Assembly: GCA_036399695.1 (NCBI GenBank)
Contig: DASWMP010000222.1
Location: forward strand, 1 to 18,645
Reading direction: 5' to 3'
DNA length: 18,645 nt
From: DASVEE01 sp036399695
GTDB lineage: Bacteria > Acidobacteriota > Thermoanaerobaculia > Gp7-AA8
Numbering within the stretch: position 1 is the stretch's first letter; each line of letters starts with the position of its first letter. Position numbers and translations under genes: made by a program. Positions 12,001 through 15,046 of the stretch are shown here, piece after piece. Below the pieces are notes generated by a model. That model saw nothing but the letters and a program-made list of their open reading frames with translations, was not told the DNA's origin and made no database searches.

Positions 12001-14799
12001 CATCACGATCTCGGGGATGTTCGCCTTCTCGTCGAACGCGCGGACGAGCCGTTCGATCGCGCTGTCGACCTCGTGCCGCTTGAGGCCCACGGGCAGGGCC
12101 AGGCGGACGACGTCGTTGATGGACGTCTGTTTCTGCATTCCGGCGCTGTGGGCGCCGGCGCGGATACCGGTGTTGAGATAGAGCCACGCACAGAAGGAGG
12201 CGATCGGATCGCGCAGCGCCTGGAACTCCGGAAGCTGCTTGACGTCGATGAGGATGCAGTGCCCGCCGGCGGGGTGCGCGACCGGCACGTGGCGCTCGTC
12301 GAGAGCGCGCCACATCAGCCGCACGTGCTCCATCCGGCGCAGGACGTTCGCTTCGATGTGCTTCCGGTTCTGCAGCGCGAGCGCGATGACTTTCCGGTCG
12401 ATCAGATCGAGGCTGGCGCCTTCCTCCTGAATGAGCTCCTGGAGCCGCTGGTAGAGCGCGGCGTCGTTCGTGGCGATGAGTCCACCCTTGTCGACGCAGA
12501 AGTCCTTCGTCAGGCTGCCGATGACCGCGTCGGCGCAGGAGACGATCTCCCGCACGACCGCCCACAGGCTCTTGCCCGCGCACTCCTTTTCCTGTTCGAT
12601 CAGGAACTGCGCGTTCTCGACGACGCGCGTGGCGTCGAGCACGAGCGGGATCGAGTGAGGCGCGAGCAGCGCCTTGATCTCGCGGAGGTGCTGAAGCGAA
12701 ACGGCGTAGCCGCCCGCGGCGTTGTCGTTCACTTCCAGGCAGACGAAGGCGATGGCGGCCGGGTCTTTCGCCACCTCCGCCTGCAACGCATCCCAGTCGA
12801 GGTTGCCCTTGAACTGTTCCGCGGAAGCCAGCCGGAAGACTTCCGCGTGCGGCACTTCCTTCGGCGTGAAGCCTTTGTCGATCTGATGAAAGATCGTGCT
12901 CGGGAACAGCAGGTTCTGAGGCACGACGCCCTGCCGGGGCCACGCTTTGAAGAAGAGGTGCTCGGCCACCTGACCGGAGGCGGTGAGGACAAAGTGCGCG
13001 AACGGGAAGATCGCCCGCAGGCTGTCGTCCACGCTCACCGGCTGCTGGAGCTGGCCGCGCAGGTGGGACATCTGCGCGGCGACGGCCGGCATGTGCAGTT
13101 GGGCCCAGGAGTCGGTCTTGAGATCGAGCTCGACGTGCTCGTGCGGCACATTGAGCGGATTGAAACCGTAGTCGGCCAGGATGCGCGAGCGTTCGTTCCC
13201 GGGTATGACGGGGGTATCGGCGTACTCGGTGCGCCTGGACGACGAAGCCTCGCTGCTGGCTTGCGCGACCCGCGGCGCGGCCACGGGCGCGGACGCTTTG
13301 AGGGGCGTCTTCCCGAAATTGAAGTTCTCCGCGTCCGATGTCTGCAGCTTCTCGGGGTCCGCGATCATCATGATGATGTCGATGACGTTGTCGGCCTTGC
13401 CGCTGCCGGCGGGGCGGCAGAGGTTGATGGTCGTGTTCTCCGGGCGGAACTTGTTCTTGAACTGCAGGTTGCCCTGGTCGTTGAAGATGCCTCGCTCGCG
13501 GAGGCCGTCGAGGATCTTCTCGATCTCGGGATCGGCTTTCGGCGTTGCGTCGAGCTTGCAGCCGTAGGTACCGCCGAGGCTGAGCATGTCGCAGCCTTCG
13601 GCAGCGAGGACGGTGATCATCTCCACGATTGCGACCTCGAGTCCGCCGAGCGGCATGTCCGGCGGGTAGAACTCGAGATCCATCAGGTAGCCGTTGTCGG
13701 CCTCCGACATCTTCGTGATGACGATGACGTTCTGCAGGATGTTGTCGAGGTACGTGAGGAAGAGCCGGTGCTCGGGCGGCAGCGTCCCGGCCAGGATCTC
13801 CCCTTTGACGTCGTGCACCAGCGGGTTGACCATCGTCTTCCCGGCGCACCAGGCGTCGATGACGCGGGCGATGGCGTTGTCCGTCTCCGGGTTCGAGCCG
13901 CAGCGATACTCTTCCGTCCTCGCCACACCCGACTTCTGGAACTTGGACAATTGATAGCGCAGGCGGCGCATCGGTCCGCCGTCGATGGTGAACTCCTTGA
14001 TGTTCTTGACGCGCTGCATGGCGCCGAAAGCGTTGGCCGTGAACGCCACGCCGCCGATGTCGGGGGTCTCTTCGCCGGCCATGACATTGAACTGGAACCC
14101 GCGCGACTGGCAGTAGCGGTACATCTCGTCCAGGAGCGCCGGCAGGTAGTCCTGCGGTCCGGCGTACCCGTAGACGAGGATGATGTCGTTGCTGCGCCCG
14201 TAGTTGAAGTAGCCGCGCCTCTCGGTTCCGATGAAAAGGTTCGGTGCAATCCTTCTCGTGCCGCGCGATACCGTTCCGTCCGAGCCGTAACGGTTGAACA
14301 ACGTCCGTACGAGCTCGCCCAGCTCATGATGCGCGAAAGCGTCTTTCTCCAGGATCCGGATCGGCTCGGCCGCACTGCTGGTGACAATCGCCGGAGCCGC
14401 GACAGGAGTAGCAACAGGAACAGCGACCGGCACGGCCTGCAATGGCGCAATTTCTGCAACGACTGCAGCCGATCCCGTCTGATGATTCCTTTCAACAGTA
14501 AAATCGTGAGCGCTCTGCAACGCGACGGCAAACTTTGCCGCGAGCGTCTGTTCGTGCTTGCCGACGAAGTATCTGGCCAGGTCGTTGATATTGAAGTTCT
14601 CGAACAGGAGACTCTTGGGCAGCGTCCCAAAGTCCGCTTCCAGTCTTCTGATGATCTTCAGCACATGGAACGAATCGATTCCCAGTTCGCCGAACGGCGC
14701 AGAGGCGTCAAAGTCCGCGCTCACTGAGCCCGAAACCTCGGAGATCAAAGATTTGAGAAACGACTCGGTCAGGTCTCGCAGTAATTCGTGGTCAATCAT
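40..14799 (-). CDS. Trans-AT polyketide synthase with N-terminal ACP-GNAT-PLP lyase block and three KS modules
   Basis: This is a multimodular type I PKS of 4919 residues without any integrated acyltransferase. The domain order is ACP1, DUF2156/GNAT-like, tryptophanase/tyrosine phenol-lyase-like, KS1-DH1-KR1-ACP2, KS2-DH2-KR2-ACP3, KS3-ACP4. Residue numbers in all entries count from the ATG at 14799. I chose this start because TGAGG lies six bases upstream of it; a TTG at 14820 would add seven residues but has no ribosome binding site. Each KS is followed by the usual post-KS linker ending in a PTYPFA-type motif, as in trans-AT systems. ACP1 has no KS before it, so the module is split and its KS should end another protein. 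There is no thioesterase, so the chain passes on from ACP4. The protein ends naturally at TAA with the tail VLWQDDALAPGNYDKETF, possibly a docking segment. It is probably cytoplasmic; no signal peptide or membrane segment is seen. Confidence 0.96.
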   Translation of the reverse strand: MIDHELLRDLTESFLKSLISEVSGSVSADFDASAPFGELGIDSFHVLKIIRRLEADFGTLPKSLLFENFNINDLARYFVGKHEQTLAAKFAVALQSAHDFTVERNHQTGSAAVVAEIAPLQAVPVAVPVATPVAAPAIVTSSAAEPIRILEKDAFAHHELGELVRTLFNRYGSDGTVSRGTRRIAPNLFIGTERRGYFNYGRSNDIILVYGYAGPQDYLPALLDEMYRYCQSRGFQFNVMAGEETPDIGGVAFTANAFGAMQRVKNIKEFTIDGGPMRRLRYQLSKFQKSGVARTEEYRCGSNPETDNAIARVIDAWCAGKTMVNPLVHDVKGEILAGTLPPEHRLFLTYLDNILQNVIVITKMSEADNGYLMDLEFYPPDMPLGGLEVAIVEMITVLAAEGCDMLSLGGTYGCKLDATPKADPEIEKILDGLRERGIFNDQGNLQFKNKFRPENTTINLCRPAGSGKADNVIDIIMMIADPEKLQTSDAENFNFGKTPLKASAPVAAPRVAQASSEASSSRRTEYADTPVIPGNERSRILADYGFNPLNVPHEHVELDLKTDSWAQLHMPAVAAQMSHLRGQLQQPVSVDDSLRAIFPFAHFVLTASGQVAEHLFFKAWPRQGVVPQNLLFPSTIFHQIDKGFTPKEVPHAEVFRLASAEQFKGNLDWDALQAEVAKDPAAIAFVCLEVNDNAAGGYAVSLQHLREIKALLAPHSIPLVLDATRVVENAQFLIEQEKECAGKSLWAVVREIVSCADAVIGSLTKDFCVDKGGLIATNDAALYQRLQELIQEEGASLDLIDRKVIALALQNRKHIEANVLRRMEHVRLMWRALDERHVPVAHPAGGHCILIDVKQLPEFQALRDPIASFCAWLYLNTGIRAGAHSAGMQKQTSINDVVRLALPVGLKRHEVDSAIERLVRAFDEKANIPEIVMESSAPGPMGRIYAKYKLVAWHNVPELSAPVVEAVEPAAPVVAAAPGVAAAPVAKPVAPQPPVAAAPAATVTAPQQPVIPSVPPAAEPSRTLPKAEGRRTQDIAIIGMAGRYPKAKNVRELWANLAAGKDCIGDLPAERYEQRVQRGNTQRYRGGFIEDVDKFDSLFFNISPREAEMLDPQERLFLEVAWEAIEDAGYYPEIVAAEDASRKIGVYVGAVWSMYQIVGVDEKHAGNKVSPNSFLWSIANRVSYWMNFSGPSLTVDTACSSSLTALYLACEAIIAGDCPAALVGGVNLDLHQAKVEINQVGGALSADGVCRSFGKGANGYVAGEGIGALLLKPLDQAEKDGDHIYGVIKSAAVNHGGRTSGYFVPNPAAQSNVIVSALQKADIPARSIGYIEAHGTGTELGDPIEISGLSSAFSAENVAHQTCAIGSIKSNIGHLEAAAGVVSVSKVLLQMQHRQLVPSLHSSELNEFIDFAHSPFYVPQRLQKWKAKEIDGVRMPLRAGISSFGAGGANAHVILESYEPAKAVKETKAQTGELIFPLSARNEEQLREAAIRLAQFLAQKTVNLVDVAHTLQHGRKSFEYRVAIVATTQDELVGKLASFIEGRKSDDIASGHVKLAEGVTRLLNRREKQEFIRLLSQSPDTRKIAAFWAEGLLADWQGANTGARGKRMPLPTYPFAGKRHWVGDPSAVRRVAQGASAVHPLVDTNESTFERQLFRKTFHDGDFFIYDHHVADVPTLPGVAYLELARKAGELAAGRPVKRIQNILWVSPIAVQGGVPKEVLIELKPSGEAVQFEVFSEAADGTRTLHSQGKLLYTNRQDGEPEYVDLDAIRARCATRSEGATAYPIFKSVGLNLGPSFQVLQEVHKSADEVLGVLQLPEFRQADLQSIVLHPSLIDGSLQAGMAARLGDNVGEMLVPYSIGEVEILHPLQPRCFSYTTEAKDGKKGSRVLKSNVLILDETGKVLARIRESTGVPLVDVHKKDVDADAGFSTLYYAYEWQKTPLDVPAIAAKPLQSMLLFDVDDTLRETYRARLTAAGAVDAPVVLVRPGEEFRAVDGDTYELNPRSKDDFSRLFDLLAERNVAIENLCFAWPAAGDVDLRDETQLNEALERGVTSFLFVCQSVIARKLESKVQLLYVHSGQPHHDAVSGFVNTLRVESPKLVCKTLGVHQTGGDRAAIVDAVLAELAVRAPEVTAVRYDAQERSVRRFKPVALDGDASPAGVSLREKGVYLITGGAGGLGLIFAEYLANECKARLVLTGRSALSPEREARLEALRGLGAEVVYLTADVSSREDVARLVAECRSRFGELHGVIHSAGVLRDSYIRNKTAEEMSAVFAPKVFGTLHLDEATKDDALDFFVTFSSLAAVTGNAGQADYSFANSFMDAFAAERESLRTAGTRTGLTMSINWSLWAEGGMRPDEQSELYLRKTLGMKPLSTATGVDAFKLGLANGRSQFAVIEGIAEKWEQAWTPKKKEAAPVVVSAEASTQTATATGGGKAGDLAGRLQQDMTEIVMGFLKLDAVDVPPDKILLDLGFDSIGLTTFANAVNDRYQLDITPVLFFDYPSLEEIAKYLCAERAAEIGKFYQSSAPAAAQPAAVQPTVSGRTATLPEPVIEIRKGWNPTALDRPAAAAATVTSVSLEDRFVNQPIAIVGMSGVMPQSDDLDEFWQNLKESKDLVTVIPRDRWRWEDYDGDPLKETNKSSSKWGGFMKEVDKFDPLFFGMSPREAQMMDPQQRLFLEHAWKAVEDSGHKISDLAGTKTGLFVGAGTTDYAGLLSSRGVALDGYTASGNSHAVTANRISFLLNLRGPSAPIDTACSSSLVALHRAIESIHTGSSDMAIVGGVQVMLSPAAYISFSMAGMLSPDGKCKTFDKSANGYVRGEGCGAIFIKTLAAAEADGDHVYAVIRATAENHGGRVTTMTAPNSVAQTELLIEAYEKAHIDPSTVGYIECHGTGTGLGDPIEIQALSKAFSELYKRNDKTVGDTPHCGLSSVKTNIGHLETGAGIAGVLKVLLSMKNKQIPANLHLQEVNPYINLKGTPFYIADKLTTWEAPNGADGKPLPRRAGISSFGFGGANAHIVLEEYLTPKRPAARAQTPQLVVLSAKNAARLQAYVQSVHDFVQKGDVELLDLAYTLQVGRDEMPERLAVVASTTEELQRKLRAILDGGTADVYRGNVRNKAVSQAAEGNEALVQSLIERQELARLAELWRAGTKIDWRALHKDDAPRRISAPTYPFARERYWIPETPADAAHAQLGVAQLHPLVHRNISTLREQKFASRFTGSEFFLDDHRVMTEPVLPAVAYIEMAAAAGELAAEQRVAVIRNMTWMAPLTVGDAGQDVEVSLTPGEHEVEFTIKTVADGRAVTHCRGRLAYTAGAAEPAPLNVGEILQRCAGETIAGEDLYPFLSTSELKLGKAFQVVRQVYAAQSECIAVLQLPEHLRFEAERFGLHPSLLDGALHTAIGVLKKRMPEVPWSVPYAVAEIETLRSLEDVAYAHASWDAEAAGNGPVKIQIQLVDRDGRVLVRMTDFVAKPFTPPAAQTVVRPNVAQTAVLQSFQPAWTVVPPERISFSDSAKVLLVASGATFTRDGQDCPSSTAALSHLAWLREASPASALLQLEPGAGIDTIEQALAAQPFDQLLWIAPDVRDDSRDASLIEQQEAGVIAVFRTVKALLQLGYTKKKLQWTLITRGTQRVSGADTLQPAHAGIAGLIGSLAKEYPHWDLRLLDVDSLASLSARDCLTLPWDKQGNALALRNGEWFQQTLAPAGELPQATPRYRESGVYVVIGGAGGVGEVWSRFMIERYQANIVWVGRRERDEAIDAKLNTLGRIGPAPFYLAADATNAEALADVRRQILERFPAIHGVVHSALVLQDQSIFRMDEAAFRASFSAKADVSVNMDGVFGGDELDFMLFFSSIISFAKAPGQCNYAAGCTFKDSFAQRLQQQRPYPVKIMNWGYWGNVGVAADEFHNRMMAQMGIGSIEPAEGMAALDALVGSSIDQVVFVKTLQSAATTAAVAPAVAVADVAPAPKPRPTPIAAADATLAARTATRTTERTDQMSNDYIRQIVTDKLSEALRMDAAMIGKDAPFADYGVDSIIGVNLVRNIAEALEIELEPAILFECSTVEQLADYIAANCRPRVPRQLAAPVMATVAPVSTNATYGTQGATALPAHRFMASAPVADAMPAAVVVAETRKAFEPVAIVGMSGRFAESETLDAFWAHLAAGKDLVTKATRWREADGQPSSSHGSFIDSFDQFDPAFFRISAEEATYMDPQQRLFLEESWRALEDAGYAGKGAHEKQCGVYVGCGTSNYDHLFGDEPPAQAWWGNSQSVVPARIAYHLNLQGPAMAVDTACSSTLVAIHLACQSLWSGETEMALAGGVYVQATSGFHKVANRAGMLSPDGKCFSFDARANGFVPGEAVGVVVLKRLSDALRDGDHIHGVIAGSGINQDGKSNGLTAPNGRAQERLERAVYERFAINPETIQVIEAHGTGTLLGDSIEHAAITRSFREYTDRTQFCALGSVKTNIGHAGNAAGVASILKLVLSLKNRQIAPSLHFEKGSPAINFESSPFYVNTSLQDWRVEGDAKRRGAVSSFGFSGTNAHLVLEEPPAVERVEAGAPGYLVVLSARTPEQLKQQVRNLVAKLESTPDVSINDVSYSLAVGRMHLSHRLAVVARSRTQLGLTLRQWADTGTAAQVYTAEVPDGRFREQVALKKFGNYCIRECREPGDAATYLENLAAVAELHVQGYALDLEGLFPAGSKRVPLPTYPFARERYWVATTAVAAPARTVPAQVRGLSLQPPHADKKANAVETTWLFVREQPSTPGAVVYNGSMGAAEKMELFLKQETALQLQRPIDDVPINESYFDLGLTSLAIAHLIRNLSQLLDEDLSPSALFDYTDIRSLAVYLAHTYAGKIDTLYVVKQGSGEPHLERRNLHPAKLTPILRKQEAAPVAVVPELTREQVLEQVLWQDDALAPGNYDKETF
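265..498 (-). other. PKS domain: ACP4
   Basis: This is an acyl carrier protein at residues about 4768-4845. The site is Ser4806 in YFDLGLTSLAIAHL, where Thr replaces the usual Asp before the serine. It is followed by about 70 residues ending in VLWQDDALAPGNYDKETF. The absence of a thioesterase and the tail suggest hand-over to a KS at the start of another protein. Confidence 0.9.
1165..2403 (-). other. PKS domain: KS3
   Basis: This is a ketosynthase at residues about 4133-4545. Cys4289 is in DTACSSTL, His4424 in EAHGTGTLLGDS, and His4464 in KTNIGHAGNAAG, so it should condense. The sequence differs from KS1 and KS2 (CSST in place of CSSS, GHAGNAAG in place of GHLE, and MALAGGVYVQ before an NRAGMLSPDGKC segment), which suggests another KS clade. 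No DH, KR or MT follows; only the linker and ACP4 do. Confidence 0.94.
2590..2814 (-). other. PKS domain: ACP3
   Basis: This is an acyl carrier protein at residues about 3996-4070 with Ser4031 in ADYGVDSIIGVNLV. It ends the KS2-DH2-KR2 module and is followed by an Ala/Pro/Val-rich linker to KS3. No beta-branching Trp flag is seen. Confidence 0.92.
2974..4332 (-). other. PKS domain: KR2
   Basis: This is a ketoreductase with its structural half, residues about 3490-3942. The nucleotide-binding motif GGAGGVG starts at Gly3723. Ser3851 and Tyr3864 are in FSSIISFAKAPGQCNYAAGCTFKD. The residue four after the Tyr is Cys3868 rather than Asn. This YAAGCTFKD form is, as far as I recall, a recurrent variant in trans-AT KRs and need not mean loss of activity. 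The stereochemistry motif reads LVLQDQ, again with the diagnostic Asp (B-type). The linker before it carries a short DNA palindrome (4208-4227). Confidence 0.9.
4208..4227. repeat. 8-bp perfect palindrome inside the PKS coding sequence
   Basis: GACGGACA, a loop of ATCC, then TGTCCGTC form a perfect 8-bp stem. It encodes residues about 3525-3531 (RDGQDCP) in the variable linker before the KR2 catalytic half. It closely resembles the intergenic hairpin at 14959-14982, with a compensated A-T to G-C change in the stem. Confidence 0.6.
4387..5208 (-). other. PKS domain: DH2
   Basis: This is a dehydratase at residues about 3198-3471. His3227 lies in DDHRVMTEPVLP and Asp3392 in HPSLLDGALH. The motif glycine is replaced by Thr, the proline is kept, and the final residue of the DxxxQ/H motif is His, a tolerated variant. 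The features of double-bond-shifting DH domains (loss of the Pro and of the catalytic Asp) are not seen, so normal dehydration is predicted. Confidence 0.88.
5740..7047 (-). other. PKS domain: KS2
   Basis: This is a ketosynthase at residues about 2585-3020 with a complete triad: Cys2755 in DTACSSSL, His2890 in ECHGTGTGLGDP, and His2937 in KTNIGHLETGAG. The second histidine lies about seven residues further on than in KS1 and KS3 because of a short insertion (around SELYKRNDKTVGDTP). It should elongate the chain after the first double bond is set. Confidence 0.95.
7258..7485 (-). other. PKS domain: ACP2
   Basis: This is an acyl carrier protein at residues about 2439-2514 with the phosphopantetheine site Ser2475 in LDLGFDSIGLTTF. 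A single ACP ends the KS1-DH1-KR1 module. The Trp that flags ACPs for HMG-synthase beta-branching is absent after the serine. Confidence 0.93.
7606..9006 (-). other. PKS domain: KR1
   Basis: This is a ketoreductase with its structural half, residues about 1932-2398. The nucleotide-binding motif GGAGGLG starts at Gly2173. The catalytic Ser2301, Tyr2314 and Asn2318 are in FSSLAAVTGNAGQADYSFAN. At the stereochemistry motif the sequence is GVLRDS: the diagnostic aspartate is present, which points to a B-type KR (D-configured hydroxyl), usually dehydrated to a trans double bond. Confidence 0.93.
9055..9885 (-). other. PKS domain: DH1
   Basis: This is a dehydratase with a double hotdog fold at residues about 1639-1915. 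The catalytic pair is His1668 in YDHHVADVPTLPG and Asp1835 in HPSLIDGSLQ. The glycine of the HxxxGxxxxP motif is replaced by Asp, while the proline is kept. Both catalytic residues are present, so I predict activity and a double bond in this module. Confidence 0.9.
10429..11703 (-). other. PKS domain: KS1
   Basis: This is a ketosynthase at residues about 1033-1457. The catalytic triad is complete: Cys1199 in DTACSSSL, His1334 in EAHGTGTELGDP, and His1374 in KSNIGHLEAAAG. It is therefore a condensing KS. It accepts whatever the ACP1-GNAT-lyase block delivers, so its clade would predict the upstream structure. The variant NHGGRTSGYFVPNPAAQ differs from the more common GxTVPNP and may reflect substrate preference. 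Confidence 0.95.
11710..11916 (-). repeat. Pro/Ala/Val-rich low-complexity linker in the PKS
   Basis: Residues about 962-1030 are almost entirely Pro, Ala and Val with a few Gln, Thr and Lys, made of imperfect repeats such as APVVAAAP and APVAKPVAP. This is a flexible linker between the PLP lyase domain and KS1. A shorter linker of the same kind lies between ACP1 and the GNAT-like domain. These linkers set the N-terminal block apart as a unit that can move independently. Confidence 0.85.
11935..13230 (-). other. PKS domain: PLP-dependent beta-eliminating lyase (tryptophanase/tyrosine phenol-lyase family, SH-like)
   Basis: Residues about 524-955 align along nearly their whole length with tyrosine phenol-lyase and tryptophanase, fold type I PLP enzymes. 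Seen are: the phosphate-binding loop SGQVAE (608-613); Asn693 in NAAGG; LVLDATRVVENAQFL with Asp722 for the pyridine nitrogen and Arg725; SLTKDF with Lys765 as the Schiff-base lysine; the segment VDKGGLIATND; and NTGIRAG with Arg880, equivalent to the carboxylate-binding arginine. The residues after that arginine differ from the S-M-E-R-G of tyrosine phenol-lyase, so the side-chain pocket is not that of a phenol or indole lyase. Known relatives catalyse beta-elimination from amino acids. In leinamycin-family synthases a PLP-dependent lyase domain (SH) cleaves C-S bonds of cysteine or thiocysteine adducts. That function is the leading inference here. Confidence 0.88.
13330..14364 (-). other. 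PKS domain: DUF2156 / LPG-synthase C-terminal-like (GNAT fold) domain
   Basis: Residues about 146-490 resemble the C-terminal domain of phosphatidylglycerol lysyltransferases (DUF2156, a double GNAT fold). Signatures seen in order are: FNVMAGEETPDIGG; IDGGPMRRLRYQLSKFQKSG, matching the family pattern around 'LeGk..k.LR...nk.eK.G'; a VIDAWCAGK segment; YLMDLEFYPPDMPLGGLEV followed by EGCDMLSLGGTYG, matching 'DLMR..pdaP.G.md' and 'G...lsLG'; and LQFKNKFRPENTTINLCRP, matching 'l..FK.KF.P.w...yl'. Known family members transfer aminoacyl groups from tRNA or act as acyltransferases. The role here is not known. By position it corresponds to the 'DUF' of leinamycin-type ACP-DUF-SH blocks, but I could not align it with that domain. 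A condensing or acyl/aminoacyl transfer role on ACP1 is inference. Confidence 0.75.
14545..14799 (-). other. PKS domain: ACP1 (split module)
   Basis: Residues 1-85 form an acyl carrier protein. The phosphopantetheine site is Ser43 in GELGIDSFHVLK, with the usual downstream helix (LLFENFNINDLARYF). No KS precedes it, so it either receives a chain from a KS at the end of another protein or serves as a loading ACP. GC content counted over 14461-14760 is about 54%, clearly lower than in the rest of the gene. A Pro/Ala/Val-rich linker (about residues 118-145) joins it to the next domain. Confidence 0.9.
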
Positions 14800-14805
14800 G
14801 ATCGG

Positions 14806-14810
14806 CCTCA
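14806..14810 (-). promoter_or_regulatory. Ribosome binding site deciding the PKS start
   Basis: TGAGG on the coding strand ends six bases before the ATG at 14799. No comparable site precedes the TTG at 14820, so the ATG is preferred. Confidence 0.65.
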
Positions 14811-14845
14811 CGCCGTGCAACTGGCATTACGGGGTTTACGTCGGG

Positions 14846-14890
14846 GCTCGTACTGTCCGGGCACACGTCTCCCGTGGGCAGTACTAGAGC
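14846..14890. repeat. Imperfect inverted repeat
   Basis: GCTC GTACTG on the left pairs with CAGTAC (TA bulge) GAGC on the right, enclosing 23 bases. The stem is weaker than its neighbours and may be incidental, but it continues the series of hairpins upstream of the PKS. Confidence 0.4.
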
Positions 14891-14911
14891 CTCCTCGGTT
14901 ACGACGAGGTG

Positions 14912-14951
14912 ATCTCGGAGTGCCGTGGCGTTCGCCACCGCACTCCGAGAT
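14912..14951. repeat. Long hairpin, about 18 bp with one mismatch
   Basis: The left arm at 14912-14929 and right arm at 14934-14951 pair at every position except one C-C mismatch (14924/14939). The loop is GTTC. There is no U-tract on either side. The form fits a REP-like palindromic repeat or a transcript-stabilising hairpin. Confidence 0.8.
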
Positions 14952-14958
14952 AAACCGC

Positions 14959-14982
14959 AGGACAGACAAGAGTGTCTGTCCT
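14959..14982. repeat. Perfect 10-bp hairpin
   Basis: AGGACAGACA, a loop of AGAG, then TGTCTGTCCT form a perfect stem. A shorter variant lies inside the PKS gene at 4208-4227, which suggests a dispersed palindromic element. Confidence 0.8.
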
Positions 14983-15046
14983 ACATTTCATTAGTACGCA
15001 GCGCCCGGCCGAGGCTGTGCAAACCAACGCCGCGGGCCGTGCCCGC

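Larger units (their letters stand above)
14800..15046 (-). other. Structured intergenic region between AT and PKS genes
   Basis: These 247 bases hold no convincing gene. They contain a perfect 10-bp hairpin, a 17-bp stem with one mismatch, and a weaker third stem (46 bases), listed separately. A 5-bp stem at 14893-14909 (CCTCG/CGAGG) may be incidental. None has a U-run after it on the minus strand, so they are not typical intrinsic terminators. I see no confident promoter. The other genes are spaced by 39 bases or fewer, so this is the only real break in the set, and the PKS could be transcribed or controlled separately. Confidence 0.6.

Noticed and set aside
4186..14727. Very long plus-strand open frames (1441 codons at 4186-8511 and 1805 codons at 9310-14727) opposite the PKS
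   Set aside because: They have no recognisable domains, are rich in Arg, Val, Ala and Leu, and follow from high GC and codon-position bias on the strand opposite a clear PKS.
14800..14820. TTG at 14820 as start of the PKS
   Set aside because: It has no ribosome binding site, whereas the ATG at 14799 has TGAGG six bases upstream and begins just before the ACP fold. It remains possible.
14793..14826. Short upstream frame (ATG near 14826, about 11 codons) ending across the PKS start
   Set aside because: It lacks a ribosome binding site and is short enough to occur by chance. Translational coupling through it would need experimental support.
14912..14982. Intrinsic terminators after the AT gene
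   Set aside because: Both stems are strong, but neither is followed by a U-run on the minus strand, so I list them as palindromic repeats instead.
14788..14994. Small plus-strand frames across the AT-PKS gap (68 and 109 codons)
   Set aside because: They read through the palindromic repeats and the PKS start region, with no start signals or recognisable family.
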